Notes under the pieces: generated by a model
What the model saw: only the letters and a program-made list of their open reading frames with translations
Told to the model about the DNA's origin: nothing
The model's database searches: none
Made by a program: the position numbers and the translations under genes
Assembly (NCBI GenBank): GCA_946186185.1
Contig: CAMHMJ010000016.1
Coordinates: forward strand, 1-64,000
Direction of reading: 5' to 3'
From: an uncultured Treponema sp.
GTDB lineage: Bacteria; Spirochaetota; Spirochaetia; Treponematales; Treponemataceae
DNA: 64,000 bases
Shown here: positions 1-8,802 of the stretch, piece by piece
Numbering within the stretch: position 1 is the stretch's first letter
Layout: each line of letters opens with the position of its first letter

Positions 1-117
1 GCAAATTTTACTGCAACTCCCGTGCAGTCGCGTTCAAATCAAACGTTGGTTTTATCAGAACGCTATGATATTTTTTTTTATTTGCAGGTCGTCTCAACAA
101 GCGACCATTTATGGTGG

Positions 118-198
118 AAAGCCTAAAAATTGCTTCCGCAATTTTCTTAACGGCTTACAATCTATCAGGAAGCAGCGCAGCTGCTTCTCTCAGGAGGT
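118..198 (+). repeat. Structured leader repeat, copy A (upstream of the serine recombinase)
   Basis: AAAGCCTAAAAATTGCTTCCGCAATTTTCTTAACGGCTTACAATCTATCAGGAAGCAGCGCAGCTGCTTCTCTCAGGAGG; ATG at 203. Confidence 0.92.
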
Positions 199-202
199 AA
201 TT

Positions 203-805
203 ATGACCTATGGCTATATCCGGGTATCATGTAACAAGCAAACGGTAGAAAATCAGCGCTACGAAATTACTGAATTTTGTAAGCGAAATTCTATCAAGGT
301 TGATGGCTGGATTGAGGAGACAATTAGCGGAACAAAAAATTATGATAAAAGAAAGCTTGGTGAACTTCTTCAGCATCTGGTTCCCGGAGACCTAATAATA
401 TGTTCAGAACTTTCCAGATTGGGAAGAAATCTTTTTATGATTATGGAAATTCTTCATATCTGTATGGAAAAAAATGTAAAAGTCTGGACGATTAAAGACA
501 ATTACAGGCTGCAGGATGACATTCAGAGTAAGGTGCTTGCATTTGCTTTTGGACTTAGTGCAGAAATTGAGCGGAATCTGATAAGTCAGCGTACTAAAGA
601 GGCATTGCAGCTAAGAAAGGCAAATGGTGTTCAGCTGGGTCGAAAAACCGGTTCAAAGAATAAATCACTGAATCGTATCTGCCTTCAAAACCACAATTTT
701 ATCCTGAATCAATTGAAAAACGGGAAGAGTATTCCCTCGGTAGCAGATGAACTGAAAATTGCAAAAGGCACGCTGTACCGTTATTTAAGACTTGTGGGAT
801 TTTGA
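203..805 (+). CDS. Serine site-specific recombinase (resolvase/DNA invertase, Mpi/Hin-like)
   Basis: MTYGYIRVSCNKQTVENQRYEI...LSRLGRN...AEIERNLISQRTKEAL resolvase catalytic domain and C-terminal HTH. Start placed at ATG 203 after CAGGAGG; the longer ORF start at 65 runs through the leader repeat. Confidence 0.93.
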   Translation: MTYGYIRVSCNKQTVENQRYEITEFCKRNSIKVDGWIEETISGTKNYDKRKLGELLQHLVPGDLIICSELSRLGRNLFMIMEILHICMEKNVKVWTIKDNYRLQDDIQSKVLAFAFGLSAEIERNLISQRTKEALQLRKANGVQLGRKTGSKNKSLNRICLQNHNFILNQLKNGKSIPSVADELKIAKGTLYRYLRLVGF

Positions 806-820
806 TTTATGAGGCAAAAC

Positions 821-1030
821 TTATTCTACAAAAACCAGAATATCCCGGCTTTTGTCTGTTCGGGAGATGTTTACGCTTGCTCCGCAGCCTGTACAGGAAA
901 AAATTATTGAGCGGGTTCCGCGGAGGATGTTGGAACTGAAGGAAAAAGTTTTTTCTGAACACTGGGGACATGCAACGGAGATCATTTCTGGCTCGACGGT
1001 TGTGCTGGTAGTTGTCTGTGGCTCTGGCAT
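821..1030 (-). CDS. Small zinc-ribbon protein (CPQC...CTGC)
   Basis: Two CxxC pairs; ATG at 1030 preceded by GGGAGG at good spacing (MPEPQTTTSTTV...). Confidence 0.6.
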   Translation of the reverse strand: MPEPQTTTSTTVEPEMISVACPQCSEKTFSFSSNILRGTRSIIFSCTGCGASVNISRTDKSRDILVFVE

Positions 1031-1323
1031 ACAGCCTCCCATAAAATCAATTTTTGAAAAGAAATGGTTGTGGCGAACAGAATATATTTTATCCGCGGTC
1101 ACATCTGTATATTATTGTAGTGCGTTTTTTGAAATAGTAAACGGAAACTGCAAAAAAACTGAAAATTATGAATAATCAGGGGCGGAATATTTTAGGTGGA
1201 GAGTGAATTTATAAAAGTTGAATCGAAAAACATCCGATAATAAATTATGAATTTCAAAATCCGGATTACGGCTGTAGAGTCTGGCATTTTGAATCAATCT
1301 GAATACTTAATGGATGTGCTTAA

Positions 1324-2187
1324 TTGAATAATAAAATCCGGCTTTCTGCGCTCTTAATTTGCTTTGTAATTTTGCCTCTTTTTTTTATTTCCTGTAAAAC
1401 GGTTCCTTCTGATGATTTTGATAACGGGGAAATTTCCTATCGCTATCGGGGAAACAGGGTTACTGTTCCTGTAAAAGAAGATGTTCAGAAAATTCAGTAT
1501 GACCGCTACCTTTTTAAGCGGAAGGGAATTCGGATGACTTACGACGGTGACCCGCGGTATACCTACCGGCTGGGACTGGACATTTCGCGTCACGATGGAA
1601 AGAAGATTAACTGGAAAAAGGTTCGTAATGCGGGCTTTGATTTTATTATTTTTAGAATCGGCTGGCGCGGGTATCAGTCAGGTATTCTTCATGTGGACGA
1701 GCATTTTCACGAAAACATGAAGGGTGCCATAAAAGAAGGCTTTGAAATCGGTGTTTATGTTTTTAGTCAGGCAATTAATGAGGAAGAAGCCCTGGAAGAA
1801 GCAAATCTTGTGATTGAAGAGCTTCACGGCTATCCAATAAGGCTGCCGGTTGTTTTTGATCCGGAAAGCATTCCATGGGAAGAAGCCCGAACCGACGATA
1901 TTTCCGGAGAACAGTTTACTAAGAATGCCATTGTTTTCTGTGAACGAATAAAAGAAGCGGGTTATGAACCTATGCTTTACAGCAATATTGTCTGGGAGGC
2001 AGAGTTTTTTGATCTCTCCCAGCTGAAGGAATACAAAATCTGGTATGCGGATTACCATAAAATTCCTCATACCCCGTACCACTTTGAATTCTGGCAGTAT
2101 GGTGGTGAATGGGCGCGGGTTCCGGGTTTCCGCTTCGGCAGAAAGGTTGATATCGATATTCAGATGCTTCCAACTTATGTTGAATAA
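1324..2187 (+). CDS. GH25-family lysozyme/muramidase-like lipoprotein (TTG start)
   Basis: Lipobox-like FISCKT; YRLGLDISRHDGKKINWKKVRNAGFDFIIFRIGWRG...MLYSN...FWQYGG...DIDI typical of GH25. Confidence 0.88.
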   Translation: MNNKIRLSALLICFVILPLFFISCKTVPSDDFDNGEISYRYRGNRVTVPVKEDVQKIQYDRYLFKRKGIRMTYDGDPRYTYRLGLDISRHDGKKINWKKVRNAGFDFIIFRIGWRGYQSGILHVDEHFHENMKGAIKEGFEIGVYVFSQAINEEEALEEANLVIEELHGYPIRLPVVFDPESIPWEEARTDDISGEQFTKNAIVFCERIKEAGYEPMLYSNIVWEAEFFDLSQLKEYKIWYADYHKIPHTPYHFEFWQYGGEWARVPGFRFGRKVDIDIQMLPTYVE

Positions 2188-2271
2188 AATGCCGGATTCA
2201 ATAACAGATTGATTCAACGCTCGCACTTGTTTTGAAGCAGCATTTATTAATCCCGGATTTATTCTAAAAAG

Positions 2272-2479
2272 CAAAAAAAAGCCGGCTATTTCGCCGGCCT
2301 GTATGTGCAAGGTTCCTCGCAATGAGTTTGGCTTGCACGCATAATGGTGTTCTGCTTTAAACCGCAGATAGGTTTTTGCCTATCGGTTTATAGCCTCGAT
2401 CAGGCTTTATAATTCAATCGGCTCCATTAATGCCTCCTGATCATGTTTCACAAGGGGAATCCAATACCTCTCGCTCCAC
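2272..2479 (-). ncRNA. Putative stand-alone structured small RNA with 6-codon ORF
   Basis: Minus-strand TTGCTT-16-TATAAA promoter (2486-2513), several hairpins, GCCGGC-GAAATA-GCCGGC + T8 terminator. AGGAGG-5nt-ATGGAGCCGATTGAATTATAA mini ORF at 2427-2407. Confidence 0.6.
2273..2298 (-). terminator. Intrinsic terminator of the small RNA
   Basis: GCCGGCGAAATAGCCGGC followed by TTTTTTTT on minus strand. Confidence 0.85.
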
Positions 2480-2672
2480 AACTCCTTTATACCACACATT
2501 CAGAATAAAGCAAGAAAAAAATCAAAAAAATATTTAAATTTTTCATTTTTTTGAATTCTCTATTTGATTTTCATTTTAATTATTTAAATTATTTAAAACT
2601 TTACAGAAAAAAAAATGGGTTTATAATGGAAGGTACACAAAATTATAGAAAAAAAGGGGCTGTAGTTCATCT

Positions 2673-4772
2673 ATGGGAGCAAAACGGAAGCAGAGAAAAC
2701 TGGCTGTAATTATTTCGAGTATCGTAATTTCAATATTTGTGGTTCTGAATGTAAGTCAAATTACTTTTCTGGCAGAAAGAACAAATGCAAAGACCACAAA
2801 AAGTTATCAGGATGACTGTGCTGAAATATCAAAGGCATATACCGAACTTATTTCAACAAAAATGGAAGAGTTTTTTGGACTTCTGTATGTTTATACAACG
2901 GCAGATGTTGTTCAGACTGGTTCAACGGAAGAAATTGTTGCCTGGCTCAAAAAACATGCAGGAATCCGCTATTCAGGCTTTGACTATGTTGCCTATGTTG
3001 ATGAAAAGGGTGACTTTTACAGTGACAAAAATTCACAGACAAATGTATTAGAGCGTTCATATTTTAAGGACATAATGGAAAAAGGAATGGAGATAACCGT
3101 GGATAATCCGGTTACTTCAAAAACCACTGGAAAAACCGTAATTCATGTTTGCCGTGCAGCAAAGCGAAATGGCCGGACAATCGGATTCTTCTGTGCCGTA
3201 ATGGAAATGCATTCCATTAACAAGCTTCTGGAAGGAATTCATCTGGGAAAAACAGGTGTTGCGGTTCTTGTAACTGATGACGGAAAAGTTATTACAACCA
3301 GCGGCGACAAGGACAGCGTTCAGGAAGAGCTGGATTACATCAGTTCAAATATTGATATGGGTGAGCTTCAGAGAAAGATTGCTTCCGGAAGAGCAATTTC
3401 ATATTGGGTTCGCAACCACCAGGGCGAAAAAGTATATCTTACTTCAAATACTGTAAAAGATACTCCGTGGGGCTTTATGCTTATGATTGACGGAAGCCAG
3501 ATTCACGAAACTGGTGCTTCGCTGCGTATTTTGTTGACCATAACCGGATGTATCGTAGGAATTATTATAATGTCGGCAGTTGCATTTATTCTGTATGTTT
3601 TCCTGAAACCGCTCAATGTGGTAAAAGAAACAATCAGTGATATTGCAAGTGGAAATGCGGATCTTACAAAGCGTATTAATGTTGGCCAGAACGCTAAGGT
3701 TGAAAATGAAATTACCTCGGTTGTAAGCAGTTTTAATCAGTTCTCCCAGAAGCTTCAGGAAATTATGGCGGAACTGAAGAATACCAAGAATGAACTGGTG
3801 CGTTCCGGTGAATCCCTTGATTATTCTACTCAGGAAACCACGACTTCCATTACGCAGATTAGTGCAAATATTGAAAGCATGAATGCAAATATCGGCGCCC
3901 AGACAAACAGTGTAAACGAAACGGCGGGAGCTGTTAATCAGATTGCGTCAAATATTGAATCCCTGAACAATATGATTACTTCTCAGGCGGAGAGCGTATC
4001 TCAGGCGGCAAGTGCCGTAGAAGAAATGATTGGAAACATCAATGCAGTAAGTTCTTCTATGGAAAAAATGGCGAATTCCTTTGTTCGCCTTGAAACCAAT
4101 GCTCAGGATGGTGTAAAAAAGCAGACTGATGTAAATGGTCTTTTGAAGGAAATTCAGGAAGAATCTAAGACGCTGCAGGATGCAAACGTTGTTATTTCAA
4201 ATATTGCAAATCAGACGAACCTTCTTGCTATGAACGCGGCAATTGAAGCGGCTCATGCAGGTGAGGCCGGAAAGGGCTTTGCGGTTGTTGCAGATGAAAT
4301 CCGAAAACTTTCTGAAAACTCAACTTCACAGTCCAACAGAATCGGTGAACAGCTGAATACGATTATACAGACTATTACGGATATCGTTTCAGCTTCTGAG
4401 CTTGCGGGAAAAGCCTTTGATGAAATTTCAAGCGATGTTCAGTCTACAAATCTGCTTGTTCAGCAGGTAAAAGCTGCTATGGAAGAGCAGAACGAAGGTT
4501 CAAAACAGATTACTCAGGCCTTGAATAATATGAACGACAGTACTTCAGAGGTAAAAACTGCTTCTGTTGAAATGTCGGAAGGAAATAAGGCAATTCTTCT
4601 GGAAATCAAGAAGCTTCAGGATGCGTCGGCAAGCATTAAGCAGGGAATGGACGAAATTTCTATCGGAACACGAAAAATCAACGAGACCGGTACAACCCTC
4701 AGTGACATTTCCCGTGAAGTCCGCACCTCAATCGAAAAGATCGGCGAACAGGTAGACCTGTTCAAGGTATAG
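2673..4772 (+). CDS. Methyl-accepting chemotaxis protein (Cache-type sensor, HAMP, signalling domain)
   Basis: N-terminal TM, periplasmic sensor, second TM, HAMP, and [38 protein letters not shown] hairpin. Confidence 0.96.
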   Translation: MGAKRKQRKLAVIISSIVISIFVVLNVSQITFLAERTNAKTTKSYQDDCAEISKAYTELISTKMEEFFGLLYVYTTADVVQTGSTEEIVAWLKKHAGIRYSGFDYVAYVDEKGDFYSDKNSQTNVLERSYFKDIMEKGMEITVDNPVTSKTTGKTVIHVCRAAKRNGRTIGFFCAVMEMHSINKLLEGIHLGKTGVAVLVTDDGKVITTSGDKDSVQEELDYISSNIDMGELQRKIASGRAISYWVRNHQGEKVYLTSNTVKDTPWGFMLMIDGSQIHETGASLRILLTITGCIVGIIIMSAVAFILYVFLKPLNVVKETISDIASGNADLTKRINVGQNAKVENEITSVVSSFNQFSQKLQEIMAELKNTKNELVRSGESLDYSTQETTTSITQISANIESMNANIGAQTNSVNETAGAVNQIASNIESLNNMITSQAESVSQAASAVEEMIGNINAVSSSMEKMANSFVRLETNAQDGVKKQTDVNGLLKEIQEESKTLQDANVVISNIANQTNLLAMNAAIEAAHAGEAGKGFAVVADEIRKLSENSTSQSNRIGEQLNTIIQTITDIVSASELAGKAFDEISSDVQSTNLLVQQVKAAMEEQNEGSKQITQALNNMNDSTSEVKTASVEMSEGNKAILLEIKKLQDASASIKQGMDEISIGTRKINETGTTLSDISREVRTSIEKIGEQVDLFKV

Positions 4773-4868
4773 GGCGACCGGTAGCCAATTTTGTACTACG
4801 AATTATATAAAACTCAGCATTTGTTCTTGTATATTGTAGACAGAGGCGAATTTCAGTAAAATAACTGT

Positions 4869-6218
4869 ATGAATGTTATTGTTGTTGGAAACGGTGGTCG
4901 TGAGCATACTATTGCATGGAAAATTGCACAGAGCTCAAAGGTTGAAAATGTAATTTGCGTTCCAGGAAACGGTGGAACTGCAACTGAATCAAAGTGTAAG
5001 AATATTGAAATTAAAGAGTGTGACTGGATTAAGGATGGCGAAAATCCTTATGTTCAGATTGCACGGCACGAAAATTGTACGCTGGCAGTTATCGGGCCGG
5101 AGGATCCTCTTGCAGAAGGTCTTGCAGATGAATTTTGGAATGCAGGAATTCCTTGCGTAGGTCCAAAAAAGGCTGCGGCTCAGCTTGAAGCCAGCAAAGA
5201 TTTGTCAAAAGAATTCATGGAAAAATACGGCGTTGCATGTGCAAAAAGCCGTACATTTACAGACAAGGCAGCGGCAACAAAATATGTTAAAGAGCACGGT
5301 GCGCCAATCGTAATTAAGGCAGATGGTCTTGCAGCTGGAAAAGGCGTTGTAGTTGCCGCAACAGAAAAAGAAGCTCTTGAAGCCATTACAGACCTGATGG
5401 AAAGCGGTCGCGTTGGAAAAGCTGGTCAGAAGCTTGTAATTGAAGATTATCTTGAAGGCGTTGAAATTTCTGTTCTTTCGGCAGTTTCTGTAACAGCTGA
5501 AACTGCGGCAAACGGAAAGGCAACAATCGTTCCGTTCCTGCCTGCCCGTGACCACAAGAGATTGATGGACGGTGCAAAGGGACCGAATACCGGTGGAATG
5601 GGTGCTGTTTGTCCTCTTGAAGACGTAACTGACCAGATGATGGAGCAGTTCAAAAAGGACTGTCTTGAACCGACACTCAAAGGCTTGATTGCAGAAAAAT
5701 TTGATTACCGCGGATTTTTGTTCTTTGGCGTAATGCTTACAAAGGACGGTCCAAAGCTTCTTGAGTACAATGTTCGCCTTGGCGACCCTGAAACTCAGGT
5801 CGTTCTTCCACTTATGGACTTTGATTTTGTTGATATGTGCAGCGCCATTGTTGAAGGAAAATTGACCGATTTTACTTTCAGCTGGAAGAAGGGCTTCCAG
5901 GTTGCGCCGGTTGTTGTAAGTGGCGGTTATCCTGCAAGTTATCCAAAGGGAAAGAAAATTACCCTGGATGAAAAACTGATTTCTGACAGCGGAGCAAAGA
6001 TTTTTATTGCCGGCGCGATTAAGGACCGCCGTTCAAAGGATGAAAGCCTTGTAACCAGCGGTGGACGCGTTCTTGCCTGCAGTGCCTTTGGTGCAACTTT
6101 TAAGGAAGCCTGGGCAAATGCTTACACTGCAATTGCGGGTGTTCAGTTTGACGGTGCTTTCCACAGAAACGACATTGGCTTGCCGGGAGCAGCTGAATCT
6201 GGAAAGCTTGGCGAATAA
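4869..6218 (+). CDS. purD: Phosphoribosylamine--glycine ligase
   Basis: MNVIVVGNGGREHTIAWKIAQS...GPNTGGMGAVCP...YNVRLGDPETQ. Confidence 0.97.
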   Translation: MNVIVVGNGGREHTIAWKIAQSSKVENVICVPGNGGTATESKCKNIEIKECDWIKDGENPYVQIARHENCTLAVIGPEDPLAEGLADEFWNAGIPCVGPKKAAAQLEASKDLSKEFMEKYGVACAKSRTFTDKAAATKYVKEHGAPIVIKADGLAAGKGVVVAATEKEALEAITDLMESGRVGKAGQKLVIEDYLEGVEISVLSAVSVTAETAANGKATIVPFLPARDHKRLMDGAKGPNTGGMGAVCPLEDVTDQMMEQFKKDCLEPTLKGLIAEKFDYRGFLFFGVMLTKDGPKLLEYNVRLGDPETQVVLPLMDFDFVDMCSAIVEGKLTDFTFSWKKGFQVAPVVVSGGYPASYPKGKKITLDEKLISDSGAKIFIAGAIKDRRSKDESLVTSGGRVLACSAFGATFKEAWANAYTAIAGVQFDGAFHRNDIGLPGAAESGKLGE

Positions 6219-6249
6219 AGCGGCGTAAAAAACAGGAAATAAAGCTTGT

Positions 6250-6318
6250 AAAAATGGGCTGTTCTGTAGGCTTGGTGATTTTAAGGTCATTGAGCTTATT
6301 GGGCGGCCCATTTTTATT
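6250..6318. terminator. Probable terminator hairpin after purD
   Basis: AAAATGGGC ... GCCCATTTTT with a long loop. Confidence 0.5.
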
Positions 6319-6531
6319 GCGCAAGGGTATGGAGCACCTGCGAAGCAGCCCACCGCAGTGAGTTTGCGAACGAGGAGGGTGAGCGGATAGCGAAGTGCGG
6401 AACACCCGACCGGCGAGCCGGAGCGAAGCGAAGGTGAGCCGGATGCGCCCTGATTTGCGACGGGATGACACGACAATGCCAATGCTCTAAAAAATTTGAC
6501 GCAAGCCCTGTTCGATTATAAAATGGTTATT

Positions 6532-7239
6532 ATGGAAAGTAATATTCAAAAAATAAGTGTGTATGGTGACTCGATTTTGAAAGGAGCTGTTACGGGGCTG
6601 GAATCGGGACATCTGTTTGACATAATCGAAGATAATTCTATGGCGCTGGCACAGAAGGCGCTGGGTTTTGAACTGAATAATCAGAGTGTTTTTGGAAATA
6701 TTGTTACTAAAAGCCAGCGGAAACTGGCGAGAGATATTGAAAAAGGCGTGGTCGGCGATATTGCAATTCTTGAATCCGGAGGAAATGACTGCGATTATGA
6801 CTGGTCGGTAGTCTGTGCAGATCCGGAAGCGCCTCACGACCCCCGGGTTCCTCTTTCTGAGTTTCTTGAAATTTTTGAAAATATGATAAAAGCCTGCCGC
6901 GAGAATAAAATTACTCCGGTGATGATGACTATGCCGGCTCTTGTTCAGGACAGGTGGTATGAGCATATCTGTTCAAGTTACGACAGGGCTGCGGTGGAAA
7001 AATTTACCGGCGCTCAGGCGGATGTTCTTTATCACAATCACGAGATTTACAATTTTCATCTGATTGCACTGGCACATCGCCTGAATGTACAGCTGGTGGA
7101 TATGCGGCTTGCGCTGCTTTCTAATCCAAAGTGGCGGGATTTGATGTGTCTGGACGGTATTCATCCGAATCAGGAGGGATATCATTTTATGGCAGAGGTC
7201 TGGAAAAAAGAAATTCCGGGCTTGAAGAAGGAATTTTAA
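6532..7239 (+). CDS. SGNH/GDSL-type hydrolase
   Basis: VYGDSILKG, ESGGNDCDYDW, DGIHPNQEGY blocks. Start ambiguous (6496 TTG, 6523 or 6532 ATG). Confidence 0.88.
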   Translation: MESNIQKISVYGDSILKGAVTGLESGHLFDIIEDNSMALAQKALGFELNNQSVFGNIVTKSQRKLARDIEKGVVGDIAILESGGNDCDYDWSVVCADPEAPHDPRVPLSEFLEIFENMIKACRENKITPVMMTMPALVQDRWYEHICSSYDRAAVEKFTGAQADVLYHNHEIYNFHLIALAHRLNVQLVDMRLALLSNPKWRDLMCLDGIHPNQEGYHFMAEVWKKEIPGLKKEF

Positions 7240-7336
7240 GTGTTTTTTCTAGAAATTGTCGGGTTCGGGCATTTTTGAGTGATTCCGGTGGATTTTAGAT
7301 ATTTTGGCTGGTTTCCGGCTATAAAAGTGAGGTTTT

Positions 7337-7810
7337 ATGAAAAAGTATTTTGTTCTATTTTTACTGTGCGCTCTTCCGTTTTTTTCTTTTGCGGCAACTA
7401 AAGCGGCTAGTAAGAGTGTGGTGATGTATGTTGCGGTTCAGAATGCGACTTTTAAGGAGAAAAAATCATTTTTTTCTGCTACGGTGGCTGAACTAACCTA
7501 CGGGCAGTCTGTGAGGGTTGTAAACACAAACGGAAAATGGGCAGAAGCGGTTTTAGCGGACGGAAACAAGCGGGGCTGGATTGCTTTGAGCAGCCTTACA
7601 AAAAAGAAAATCAAGAAGTCGGATTTTAAGGCTTCAACTGATGAACTTGCCCTTGCCGGTAAAGGATTTTCGGCAGAAATTGAAAAGAAATATCGAAAAA
7701 CATCTTCTGCGGACTACGCTTCCGTGGACAGAATTGAAAGCTCTATTGTTTCAGATTCTGAACTTTTGAACTTTATTGACGGCGGAAAACTGAACGGAGG
7801 TTCAAAATGA
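7337..7810 (+). CDS. Exported SH3-like domain protein
   Basis: Signal peptide MKKYFVLFLLCALPFFSFAA; SH3-like ATVAELTYGQSVRVVNTNGKWAEAVLADGNKRGWIALSSL. Confidence 0.75.
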   Translation: MKKYFVLFLLCALPFFSFAATKAASKSVVMYVAVQNATFKEKKSFFSATVAELTYGQSVRVVNTNGKWAEAVLADGNKRGWIALSSLTKKKIKKSDFKASTDELALAGKGFSAEIEKKYRKTSSADYASVDRIESSIVSDSELLNFIDGGKLNGGSK

Positions 7811-8790
7811 TGTTAAAGATGAAAGGCAAAATGAGGCTTAAAATGAGCGGAAATATCTTGAATAAATCTAATTCGGCTGCAATAGGAGCGCTGCTGGCTT
7901 TGTTTACCTTTGGTGCGGTGCTGACGGGGCTTTCTTCCTGTACGACCCTTGCAAATGTTACCAGTGCGGCAGCCAATATTGCCGGCGAAACCGGTTTAAT
8001 CAATCAGAATGTTGCAAAATCTATTTCTGCAAGCTCGGAAGCCCTTGGAAAAGCGGCGGAAGCAATTACTCCTGACCAGGAATATTATATCGGGCGGGCA
8101 GTTGCAGGAAATATTATTGCCCGTTACGGCTACTATTCCGATGCGGCTCTTGAAAAATATCTGAATTTGATTTGTCAGACTCTGGTTATCAATTCTGAAG
8201 TAACATCTTCGTTTAAGGGTTACCATGTTGGTATTCTGAAATCCTCTGAGATGAACGCCTTTGCCACTTCCGGAGGGCATATTCTTGTTACCCGCGGTCT
8301 TATTTCCAGAGCTTCTTCAGAGGATCAGATTGCGGCTGTTCTGGCTCACGAAATTTCTCATATTCAGTTAAAGCACAGTATTACTGCCATAAAATCCAGT
8401 CGGGCTACAAACGCAATCCTTCAGACTGCAGGTGCGGCTGCTGTTGTTTATATGGATGGCGATAAGCAGACCACTGAGCTGGTTGGTGCTCTTGATGACA
8501 CGGTTGGAGACATTATTTCTAAAATGGTAGATTCCGGATTTTCCAAGAACCAGGAATTTGCGGCAGATAAAAATGCCCTTTATCTGCTTTCTGCGGCAGG
8601 ATACGACCCGAAAGCCATGGAGAGCATGCTTAAAATGCTAAAGGCCGGCAGTGCTTCAAAGAAGGGCTTTGCAAAAACTCACCCTAAGCCGGAAGCCCGT
8701 ATGAAAAAACTGGCAAAACTGTATTCTAAGTATCCGGTTTGCAAGACTCAGAGTGCAAGAAAAGAACGATTTGCTCAGAATAAGCGTTAA
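7807..8790 (+). CDS. M48-family metalloprotease, lipoprotein
   Basis: Lipobox LSSC; VLAHEISHIQLKHS zinc motif; EFAADKNAL. Overlaps the previous stop by 4 nt. Confidence 0.93.
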   Translation: MMLKMKGKMRLKMSGNILNKSNSAAIGALLALFTFGAVLTGLSSCTTLANVTSAAANIAGETGLINQNVAKSISASSEALGKAAEAITPDQEYYIGRAVAGNIIARYGYYSDAALEKYLNLICQTLVINSEVTSSFKGYHVGILKSSEMNAFATSGGHILVTRGLISRASSEDQIAAVLAHEISHIQLKHSITAIKSSRATNAILQTAGAAAVVYMDGDKQTTELVGALDDTVGDIISKMVDSGFSKNQEFAADKNALYLLSAAGYDPKAMESMLKMLKAGSASKKGFAKTHPKPEARMKKLAKLYSKYPVCKTQSARKERFAQNKR

Positions 8791-8802
8791 AAGGATTGAA
8801 AA

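Noticed and set aside
1-60. Possible tRNA T-arm remnant (GCGTTCAAATCAAACG)
   Set aside because: No acceptor/anticodon arms can be assembled; insufficient evidence.
65-202. N-terminal extension of the recombinase ORF (MIFFFICRSSQQ...KPKNCFRNFLNGLQSIRKQRSCFSQEVI)
   Set aside because: This is the leader repeat read in frame; the same peptide (GQPKNCFRNFLNGLQSIRKQHSCFSQE) appears before TPM paralog 1 and is an artefact, since SD and ATG lie at the end of the repeat.
852-1175. 107-aa plus-strand ORF
   Set aside because: Opposite the zinc-ribbon ORF, which has CxxC pairs and an RBS; the plus ORF lacks both.
6033-6482. 149-aa and 123-aa minus ORFs over the purD 3' end and intergenic G-rich element
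   Set aside because: Open frames produced by the purine-biased repeat; no RBS or domain.
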